A stretch of 26,449 nt of DNA, taken from assembly GCF_000159955.1 (NCBI RefSeq), contig NZ_GG695987.1, positions 48,122 to 74,570 on the forward strand, read 5' to 3'. Source of the DNA: Paenibacillus sp. oral taxon 786 str. D14. Lineage in GTDB: Bacteria; Bacillota; Bacilli; Paenibacillales; Paenibacillaceae. The number at the start of each line of letters is the position of its first letter. Position 1 is the stretch's first letter. The position numbers and the translations under genes are program-made. The notes beneath the pieces were generated by a model, which had not been told where the DNA came from, searched no databases, and saw only the letters and a list, made by a program, of their open reading frames with translations. Positions 1 to 5,846 of the stretch are shown here, in pieces.

Positions 1-123
1 CACCCGCATCATAACGTGAAGATGAACGAAAGGGCAATAATGTGGTACATTAGAGTAGATACGACTGCTTTTGCAGATTAACTGCGTTGGATAACCTTTT
101 AGGCAGGTACGGAGGGATTTGGA

Positions 124-504
124 ATGCAAGACGATTACGCGCGCAAGCTGGAAGACCAGAAAAGCTTATTTCGGCAATTAGGGATTAAGCTGGATGCGCT
201 CTCCATTCACGAAAAAGATTTTGACGCCAAAATGCGGGGCTACGATAAGGAGGAAGTCGATCGCTTCCTGGATGACATTATCGTTGATTATGAACGCTTC
301 TACGATATTATTACCGATCTGCTGGACAAATATAAAGAAATCCAGCGCCGGCAAGCGTATTGGGAAGAGGAGAAGAAGGCTCTGGCCCGCAGGCCTTCCT
401 TTGATTTGGAAAATGCGGTGGATCGCAGATTGGTGGAGGACGGCATTCGCCAAGTGGAGCGAAGCCTGGAGCAATTTAAGCTGCATCTGCGCGGCGAGCG
501 GTAA
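124..504 (+). CDS. DivIVA-domain protein, GpsB-like
   Basis: A 126-residue cytoplasmic protein of the DivIVA/GpsB family, small coiled-coil proteins that bind the membrane and recruit cell-wall synthesis or division proteins. The family signature is at residues 31-60, with KMRGYDKEEVDRFLD at 36-50 followed by an aromatic-rich stretch and a predicted coiled coil to about residue 90. A second short helical segment (about 94-121, containing RQVERSLEQFK) resembles the C-terminal tetramerisation helix of GpsB. It is somewhat longer than B. subtilis GpsB (about 98 residues) because of an N-terminal extension of about 20 residues. The start is chosen because GGAGGG at 111-116 lies 7 bases before the ATG. 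It is monocistronic, closed by the terminator at 512-549. True GpsB and a paralogue cannot be separated here, so no symbol is given. Confidence 0.85.
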   Translation: MQDDYARKLEDQKSLFRQLGIKLDALSIHEKDFDAKMRGYDKEEVDRFLDDIIVDYERFYDIITDLLDKYKEIQRRQAYWEEEKKALARRPSFDLENAVDRRLVEDGIRQVERSLEQFKLHLRGER

Positions 505-511
505 ATGGAGT

Positions 512-549
512 AGAACCGAACCGGAGGACTGTACCGGTTCGGTTCTTTT
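512..549 (+). terminator. Rho-independent terminator of the GpsB-like gene
   Basis: A perfect 13-bp stem, AGAACCGAACCGG (512-524) against CCGGTTCGGTTCT (534-546), with a 9-base loop, runs into a short T tract. It starts 7 bases after the stop codon, so it isolates the gene from dps. Confidence 0.9.
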
Positions 550-598
550 GTATATGAAGGGCGGAAGAGGTGCAGAATAAACCTGATGCTTGTTGGAA

Positions 599-619
599 TT
601 TCATGCAATATTCATGAAA
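599..619. repeat. Interrupted palindrome upstream of the dps promoter
   Basis: TTTCATG (599-605) and CATGAAA (613-619) are perfect inverted arms around a 7-base centre. The element ends 7 bases before the -35 box of the dps promoter, a position typical of an activator or secondary operator site. No family could be assigned. Confidence 0.45.
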
Positions 620-626
620 ATGATGG

Positions 627-655
627 TTGCATATCTAAAAGTGGAGTGGTATGAT
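627..655 (+). promoter_or_regulatory. SigA-type promoter of dps
   Basis: TTGCAT (627-632) and TATGAT (650-655) are separated by exactly 17 bases, and TG one base before the -10 gives an extended -10. Transcription should start near 662, leaving a leader of about 100 bases before the dps ATG. Confidence 0.75.
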
Positions 656-664
656 ATAAACAAG

Positions 665-683
665 ATTTAGATTTAGTCTAAAT
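665..683. promoter_or_regulatory. Candidate operator at the dps transcription start
   Basis: ATTTAGA (665-671) and TCTAAAT (677-683) form an inverted repeat; the inner ATTTAG-T-CTAAAT (671-683) is also perfect. It covers about +3 to +21 of the predicted transcript, where a repressor would block initiation. dps/mrgA genes in Bacilli are normally under PerR, but this sequence is not a good match to the PerR consensus, so the regulator is unassigned. Confidence 0.5.
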
Positions 684-759
684 TTAAGTTAGTTCAAGTT
701 TTAGGTATTTGTCACAATGGCTTATCAAATAACTGATATGTTGAATGGAGGAATTCACT

Positions 760-1224
760 ATGGCAAACCAAACCTTAACTCAAGCAAATCAAGAACTGCA
801 GAAACAACTGAACCTGCAAATCGCGAACTGGACGGTCCTGTACACGAAGCTGCACAATTTCCACTGGTTCGTGAAAGGTCCAAACTTCTTTACGCTTCAT
901 GAGAAATTCGAAGCCCTTTATAACGAAGCGGCTGGTTATATCGATGATATTGCCGAACGTCTGCTGGCCATTGGCGGCACACCGATCGCAACCCTGCGCG
1001 AAGCCCTTGCGACGGCCAGCATCTCCGAAGCCAGCGGCAAGGAAAGCGCTGATGAAATGGTAGCAGCCATCGTAGCGGATTTTGCGAAATTGGACAGCGA
1101 GCTGAAGGAAGGCATGGAAGCGGCAGAAAGAGCGGAAGATGAAGCCACGAGCGATCTGCTGCTCGGCATCGTCTCCTCGCTGGAGAAACACCGCTGGATG
1201 CTGAACGCCTACCTTGGCAAATAA
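760..1224 (+). CDS. dps: Dps-family DNA-protecting ferritin-like protein
   Basis: A 154-residue cytoplasmic mini-ferritin. Dps proteins form dodecamers that oxidise ferrous iron with hydrogen peroxide and store it as ferric mineral, limiting hydroxyl-radical damage; some also bind DNA. The ferroxidase-site pattern is clear: NFHWFVKGPNFFTLHEKF in the N-terminal half, then AGYIDDIAERLLAIGGTP, supplying His, Asp and Glu ligands from two adjacent subunits. The length is typical. The start at 760 is preferred over the in-frame ATG at 745 because GGAGG at 747-751 sits 8 bases before 760 and overlaps the earlier ATG. There is no lysine-rich N-terminal tail, so direct DNA binding is uncertain. It is monocistronic, with its own promoter and terminator and a palindrome at the start site suggesting repression. 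Confidence 0.95.
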   Translation: MANQTLTQANQELQKQLNLQIANWTVLYTKLHNFHWFVKGPNFFTLHEKFEALYNEAAGYIDDIAERLLAIGGTPIATLREALATASISEASGKESADEMVAAIVADFAKLDSELKEGMEAAERAEDEATSDLLLGIVSSLEKHRWMLNAYLGK

Positions 1225-1242
1225 GTCCTTGGCGGATACATG

Positions 1243-1286
1243 AAAGACCTTGCCCAGCAAGCCTTCTTGCTGGGCAAGGTCTTTTT
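1243..1286. terminator. Strong terminator between dps and the chemotaxis gene
   Basis: A perfect 19-bp stem (1243-1261 with 1266-1284) with a 4-base loop is followed by a T run on the plus strand and by a shorter T run on the minus strand. It lies between two convergent genes and probably ends both transcripts. Confidence 0.92.
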
Positions 1287-1292
1287 AGCAAC

Positions 1293-2990
1293 TTACATCA
1301 CTTTAAAGCGTTCGATCATCGTATGAAGCCGTTCGGCTAGACCGGACAGGAAGCTGGCGGAAGCATCAACCTCCTCCATAGCAGCCAACTGTTGCTGGGA
1401 GAATGAGGACATGTCCTGTGCGCCGACCGCCGTATGGCCCGCAAACCGCACGATTTCGTCAATCGACTGCACCAGTCTTTGCGAGTTGTCGGACAGGAGC
1501 CGAACCGCTTCACTGATATCAGCGATCGATGCAGCGGTAATTTCCGACGAGGCTGCGATGTCGGTAAAAGAAGCTCCGGCGCTGCGCACCAGCTCGACGC
1601 CTCGCTTCGTTTCACGGACGGTCTCGTCCATTGCGCTGCCGGTGAGCTCTACCTGCCCAACGATGTGGGTGATCAGCTCGCTAATTTGCTTCGCCGAGGC
1701 TGCGGAACGTTCCGCCAGCTTGCGGACCGAGGAGGCGACTACGGCAAATCCGCTGCCGTATTCTCCGGCGCGGGCCGCTTCAATTGAAGCATTTAACGCG
1801 AGCAGGTTGGTTTCGGCGGCGATGTCGGTCATGATGTCCAGGATGCTCTGCACTTCTTTGGAGCGGCTGCCCAGCTCCTCAATGATCGCAGAGAGCTGAA
1901 CGATTTTGGCTTCCATGGTGGACATTTGCTCTACGCTGGACTGGATGGCTTGTTCCCCTTGGTTTGATGCGGCGGAGACCTGCTGCGCCGATGTTAAGAC
2001 GCTTTCGGCATGGCGAGCGATCTGCCCAATCCGATCGGACATGTCACGCAGCATGGTCGCCCCGGTTTCCAGGTTCGTAAGTTGTCGCTCCGCACCTTCG
2101 GCAAGGGATTGGGTAATTTCAGCCGCTTGCTCACCCGCTTTTCCGGTTTGCTGTGCACTCGCGGATAGCTGCTCCGAGGACGAGGCCACCTGCATCGAAG
2201 TGACGTTCACCTCGGTGATCAACTGCCGCAAGCTGCCCACCATCTTCGCAAAATTTTGCGTTAATTTGCCGATTTCATCCTGACCTTGAAGCACGTTCGT
2301 CTGTACGGTCAAATCGCCCTCGGCAACCCGCTCCACCTGCCGGGACAACGTTTCCAGCGGCCGAATCATCCGGTGGATAAAGAAGTACACGAAAACAACT
2401 GCGGCGAGCAGGACAACGATGCCGATGATAAAAGGCAGGAGCAGGATGTCGCGAGTTCTCTCCCCGATGATCGAGGCGTCGAAGTTAATGACCATTAGAC
2501 CGATGATCTCTTGGTCGGGGTCATGATTTATGTAGATCGGGCCGTAACCGCTGAGCAGCTTCACGCCGTCATAAGAATAGACCTTGGTATACACAGGATG
2601 CTTCATCTCAAGAATCATGTCCCGGTCCTGATCATTGAAATAAAAAGCGTCTCCCGCTTGATATCCCCGGCTTTTGAGGTTCTGGTCAGCCGCAAGAATG
2701 GTGCCGTCCAGCGACATCAAAAACACTTCCTTAAACAACGACTTATGCTCTACCGTCCAGTTTAATCGTTTCTCCAGCTCCGCAAGGCCGGTACGGTCTC
2801 CGGAGGCAAGACGGGCAACCGCTTCCGGATCTACAAGCCCGGTGGTAATATTGGCACAGCCCACCGTTTCAATACCGACGGATGTCTCGACCTCACGATA
2901 CGTTGTTTGATAAGCAAATATCCCGATCAGCAAACCAACTAGAAGCAGTAGTCCGATCAGAACAGAGGTAATTTTTTGAGCAAAACTCAT
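1293..2990 (-). CDS. Methyl-accepting chemotaxis protein
   Basis: A 565-residue transmembrane chemoreceptor. Layout: membrane segment 1 at about 8-27, an extracellular sensor of about 150 residues (28-181, probably a Cache-like fold), membrane segment 2 at 182-204, HAMP at about 206-258, then the long helical signalling domain. The conserved signalling tip is visible at about 388-412, including ETNLLALNASIEAARAGE, which contacts CheA and CheW. Glu/Gln-rich stretches suited to methylation flank it. An ATG 117 bases upstream is in frame, but the start at 2990 is preferred: a GGAG site lies 7 bases before it and the membrane segment then begins within 10 residues, as usual. The ligand cannot be read from the sequence. 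No other chemotaxis gene is nearby, so it is an orphan receptor. Confidence 0.93.
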   Translation of the reverse strand: MSFAQKITSVLIGLLLLVGLLIGIFAYQTTYREVETSVGIETVGCANITTGLVDPEAVARLASGDRTGLAELEKRLNWTVEHKSLFKEVFLMSLDGTILAADQNLKSRGYQAGDAFYFNDQDRDMILEMKHPVYTKVYSYDGVKLLSGYGPIYINHDPDQEIIGLMVINFDASIIGERTRDILLLPFIIGIVVLLAAVVFVYFFIHRMIRPLETLSRQVERVAEGDLTVQTNVLQGQDEIGKLTQNFAKMVGSLRQLITEVNVTSMQVASSSEQLSASAQQTGKAGEQAAEITQSLAEGAERQLTNLETGATMLRDMSDRIGQIARHAESVLTSAQQVSAASNQGEQAIQSSVEQMSTMEAKIVQLSAIIEELGSRSKEVQSILDIMTDIAAETNLLALNASIEAARAGEYGSGFAVVASSVRKLAERSAASAKQISELITHIVGQVELTGSAMDETVRETKRGVELVRSAGASFTDIAASSEITAASIADISEAVRLLSDNSQRLVQSIDEIVRFAGHTAVGAQDMSSFSQQQLAAMEEVDASASFLSGLAERLHTMIERFKVM

Positions 2991-3048
2991 ATTCCATCTC
3001 CAATCCCCATAGGCTTGAAGACTGTATATGCCAGCAACACTAAGACAC

Positions 3049-3079
3049 ATTATATAGAGAATCGATGCGCTGGATGTAA
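3049..3079 (-). promoter_or_regulatory. Candidate SigA promoter of the chemotaxis gene
   Basis: On the minus strand a perfect TATAAT (3049-3054) is preceded by TTACAT (3074-3079) with a rather long 19-base spacer. Predicted initiation near 3042 gives a leader of about 50 bases. No SigD-type (motility) promoter was recognised. Confidence 0.45.
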
Positions 3080-3147
3080 CTAATCGCACTTCTAATTGTC
3101 GAAACAAGTGAAAAAAGTGAGAAAAATATCACAAAAGGTGACGAGTC

Positions 3148-3714
3148 ATGTCAGTAAATGAAGAAAAATGGAGATTATTTATCGCCATCCCTCTTCCGCA
3201 AGAGGTCAAGTATAAGCTGGAGGAGTGGTGCAGCGAGCAAAAAACGAGATTGGATTTCAAAAAATGGGTACATGCCGAAGACTACCATATTACCGTGCAG
3301 TTTCTGGGAGATACGGCTCCGGGGCGTTTGGACGAGCTGCTGGCTTCATTATCGCGGGCAGCAAAGGGGATGGGCCCGCTGGAATTGGAAGCGGCGGGGA
3401 TTGGTACCTTTGGACGTCCGGCAAGTCCCAGCGTGTTATGGGCTGGCGTCCGCGGTGAGGTGGCCGGGCTGGAGAGCCTGCACAGCCGGGTGACGTCGGA
3501 GAACCGGGCACTCGGCTTTGTGCCGGAGGAACGGCGCTTCAGCCCGCATATTACGTTGGCCCGGAAATATCGAGAAGGGGCCAGATTAGATCCTGCAGCG
3601 CTGCAGACCCAACCGGAATTCGGCAGCTGGAGGGCCGATCGTCTGGTCATCTATCGGACGCATATGCACAAGCGTCCGATGTATGAGGTGGTTGGATCTG
3701 CGCTGCTGACTTAG
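3148..3714 (+). CDS. thpR: RNA 2',3'-cyclic phosphodiesterase (2'-5' RNA ligase family)
   Basis: A 188-residue cytoplasmic protein of the 2H phosphoesterase superfamily. Members hydrolyse 2',3'-cyclic phosphate ends of RNA to 2'-phosphate and can catalyse 2'-5' ligation in vitro. The two catalytic H-x-T-x motifs are present and correctly spaced: HITV at 47-50 in the context YHITVQFLG, and HITL at 134-137 in the context FSPHITLAR. The N-terminal RLFIAIPLP strand is typical and the length fits the family. The start is supported by AAAGGTGA 6 bases upstream. It is transcribed convergently with the following glycosyltransferase gene and the two stop codons overlap. Its physiological RNA substrate in bacteria is not settled. 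Confidence 0.93.
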   Translation: MSVNEEKWRLFIAIPLPQEVKYKLEEWCSEQKTRLDFKKWVHAEDYHITVQFLGDTAPGRLDELLASLSRAAKGMGPLELEAAGIGTFGRPASPSVLWAGVRGEVAGLESLHSRVTSENRALGFVPEERRFSPHITLARKYREGARLDPAALQTQPEFGSWRADRLVIYRTHMHKRPMYEVVGSALLT

Positions 3715-4892
3715 TTGGCCTGCTGCTCGGCAGGGCTGGCCGTCTGCAGGCGTACGCGGACCGGAGCGGCTGCCTGATACAGCAGATGAAGGACAGCTTC
3801 TGCACAGCGGTCAGGCTGATAGCTGGGTTGCAGCAAGGCAGGCTCCGGTCCGGGTTGAAGATCCGAAGCGTGTCGATTGCGGATTTGTTCAAACCATACG
3901 TCCAGCACGTCCGGTGAAGTCAGCTCAGCCCCATAGCCGTGCTGAACGAAATATTCGCGATTCTTCTCCTCCTGACCTGGGATCGACTCAAAGAACAACA
4001 TCGGGATGCTTTTGGCCATTCCCTCGGTGCAGGTCATTCCGCCGGGTTTGGTAATCAGAAGGTCGGAGGCATCCATCCATTTGCCGATTTGCCGCGTGAA
4101 CCCGATCACCTTCATGTTTGGATGCTGAAGGGCCGGATGCGCACGTAGTCGAGCAGCAAGCTTCTCGTTGCTGCCGGTGCAGCAGACGACTTGGATCTCC
4201 TCTCGCCAAGCCGCCAGTTTGTCCAGCAGCTCCTCACGAAGCAGCAATCCCCAGCCGCCGCCCATGACAAGGGCAGTGGGCATATTCTTTAACCCCAATT
4301 CCTCCCGGGCGGACGCCTTCTCTTGCTTGCTCCAGAAATCCGGGTGCACGGGAATGCCTGTCACCTGCACCTTGGAGGGGGCTACCCCGCGCTGCACGAG
4401 CAGAGCTTTGACCTCAGGGGCGGAGACGAGGTACCGATCCACACCGGGACTCATCCAGGAACCGTGGGCATCGTAATCCGTGATGAGCGTGCACAGCGGC
4501 ACGTTCAGATCTGAAGTGAGCTTCAGGTAGGACATGATGGCGCTGGGAATCGGATGCGTGCAGACGATCAGATCTGGCTGAAGCTGCGCGATGACTTCGG
4601 CCGCGTGGGTATAGAACATTTTGTGCAAGGCCAAACGGGCAAACTTGCCTACCGGCTTCTCGTACTTGTGCTTATAAAAAAGGCCTACCAACGCAGGGCT
4701 CGTATTTACCGTCATCCGATACGCGGATAGGATTAGGGGCGCCACCGTCGGATTCAGAAACGAGCCCAGCTCCAGCACCTTCGTCTGGATTTGCGGGTTT
4801 TTCCGCTTCAGTCCGGCCGCCAGCGCATGTCCGGCCTGCGTATGTCCACTTCCAAAGCCTTCCGATAGGATCAACACTCTTCTTTTTCGCAT
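3711..4892 (-). CDS. MGDG-synthase/UgtP-like lipid glycosyltransferase (GT28)
   Basis: A 393-residue GT-B fold glycosyltransferase. The N-terminal half is the MGDG-synthase-type acceptor domain, starting with the glycine-rich SEGFGSGH loop at 10-17. The C-terminal half carries the UDP-sugar site, with TKPGGMTCTEGMAKSIPMLF at 281-300 followed by IPGQEEKN. In B. subtilis the related UgtP (382 residues) transfers glucose from UDP-glucose to diacylglycerol, making membrane glycolipid and the lipoteichoic acid anchor. A similar membrane-surface role is inferred; donor and acceptor are not proven. The ATG at 4892 is preferred because AGGTGA lies 7 bases upstream. An in-frame ATG at 4931 would add 13 residues but has its AGGAAG site only 2 bases away. 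The last 50 residues, rich in Pro and Ala, look variable. Its stop codon overlaps that of thpR. Confidence 0.85.
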   Translation of the reverse strand: MRKRRVLILSEGFGSGHTQAGHALAAGLKRKNPQIQTKVLELGSFLNPTVAPLILSAYRMTVNTSPALVGLFYKHKYEKPVGKFARLALHKMFYTHAAEVIAQLQPDLIVCTHPIPSAIMSYLKLTSDLNVPLCTLITDYDAHGSWMSPGVDRYLVSAPEVKALLVQRGVAPSKVQVTGIPVHPDFWSKQEKASAREELGLKNMPTALVMGGGWGLLLREELLDKLAAWREEIQVVCCTGSNEKLAARLRAHPALQHPNMKVIGFTRQIGKWMDASDLLITKPGGMTCTEGMAKSIPMLFFESIPGQEEKNREYFVQHGYGAELTSPDVLDVWFEQIRNRHASDLQPGPEPALLQPSYQPDRCAEAVLHLLYQAAAPVRVRLQTASPAEQQAN

Positions 4893-4987
4893 GAGGATAT
4901 CACCTGCTTCTATTAGATCGTTCCGATTCATTGCTTCCTAATACTAAGTTTATGTTGTTTATATTCCGGTTTAAAGGGGCTGGGGAC

Positions 4988-5011
4988 GGGTCGACCCACT
5001 GGACCTAGGTC
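4988..5011. repeat. Two adjacent perfect palindromes
   Basis: GGGTCGACCC (4988-4997) and GACCTAGGTC (5002-5011) are both perfect 10-bp palindromes, 14 bases apart start to start, in the gap between the divergent glycosyltransferase and tetR genes. They may be operator half-sites or chance; no regulator is suggested. Confidence 0.35.
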
Positions 5012-5082
5012 GGGGAGAATCAAGGGAAAAGGGCCTTGGAACAAGCTGGTGAAAGTGAATGAAAAATTCTGAAAAAAACATC

Positions 5083-5111
5083 TTGCATTTCTGAAGCGAA
5101 AGGAGTAAAGT
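5083..5111 (+). promoter_or_regulatory. Candidate promoter of the tetR–yhgE operon
   Basis: TTGCAT (5083-5088), a 17-base spacer and TAAAGT (5106-5111) match a SigA promoter. Initiation is expected near 5118, directly at the edge of the palindrome at 5119-5158. Confidence 0.55.
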
Positions 5112-5118
5112 ATGAATT

Positions 5119-5158
5119 GACCAAATGACCGAAAATGAATTTTAGTCATTTTTTGGCC
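5119..5158. promoter_or_regulatory. Candidate TetR operator
   Basis: AAATGAC (5123-5129) and GTCATTT (5145-5151) form an inverted repeat with a 15-base centre that itself contains AAAAT-GA-ATTTT. The outer flanks, GACC on the left and GGCC on the right, extend the symmetry imperfectly. It begins at the predicted transcription start and lies about 45 bases before tetR, the expected place for autorepression by the TetR-family product. Confidence 0.6.
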
Positions 5159-5202
5159 GGGAAATGTTTTTCCATTATTCCAAGCGCAGGGAGGTGACAT
5201 GA

Positions 5203-5790
5203 ATGGCTGTGGTAGATCGCCGTAAACTCGTCATCGAAGCAGCAGAAAAGTCCTTTGCTTTATTTGGCTACAAAGCGACGACGATGGACCAAGTGGCGAA
5301 AATAGCAAATGTGGCAAAGGGAACCATCTACACCTTCTTCACGAACAAAGAGGAGTTGTTCGATGAAATTCTGCGTTCCGTCATTATGGAGATGAAGCGG
5401 GTCATCGAGCCGGAGATTGACGAGGAGAAGCCCTTCTTTGAGAACTTGCATCGGGCGATGGATGCGCTGCTGGAATTCCGCCGTGAGCATGAGCTCCTCA
5501 TCAAGTTGTCCCAAGAGGTTCGCGACTTCGGCACTCCGAAAGCGAAGGAGGGATTGGAGCAGATCGAACACGCGATTCTGGAATATCTGGAGCGCCATCT
5601 GTCCCGGGCGGCCGAGCGGCAAGAGATCCGCTCGTATGATCCCAAGCTGCTCGCTTTCGTTGTGTTTAAGCTCTATATCGCATTAACCTCGGACTGGAAC
5701 AAGAATAATCCGCCTTTGAGCAAAGAACAAATCAAGGAGTTTATCCGCGATTTTCTGGCTGGAGGCCTGCTTCTGCCAAGGGAAGTTTAA
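5203..5790 (+). CDS. TetR-family transcriptional regulator
   Basis: A 195-residue DNA-binding protein. The N-terminal TetR helix-turn-helix is at about 8-54, with MDQVAKIANVAKGTIYTFF at 28-46 and NKEELF following, as in typical family members. The remainder is a helical ligand-binding and dimerisation domain without recognisable specificity. The start has GGGAGGTGA 5 bases upstream; an out-of-frame ATG at 5199 overlaps it. The yhgE-like gene begins 56 bases downstream on the same strand with no terminator between, so the regulator probably controls that gene and itself through the palindrome at 5119-5158. This mirrors the yhgD–yhgE arrangement of B. subtilis. The inducer is unknown. Confidence 0.9.
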   Translation: MAVVDRRKLVIEAAEKSFALFGYKATTMDQVAKIANVAKGTIYTFFTNKEELFDEILRSVIMEMKRVIEPEIDEEKPFFENLHRAMDALLEFRREHELLIKLSQEVRDFGTPKAKEGLEQIEHAILEYLERHLSRAAERQEIRSYDPKLLAFVVFKLYIALTSDWNKNNPPLSKEQIKEFIRDFLAGGLLLPREV

Positions 5791-5846
5791 AGGAACTACA
5801 TTCAACAATTTAGAGAAAGAAGCCACCAAGGGGAGAGAAAGCAAAA

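Noticed and set aside
665..686. PerR box at dps
   Set aside because: The palindrome matches only a minority of the 15-bp PerR consensus positions in any register, so it was left unassigned.
4928..5200. 90-residue minus-strand frame in the glycosyltransferase–tetR gap
   Set aside because: No binding site, no recognisable family, and it covers the promoter and operator of tetR.
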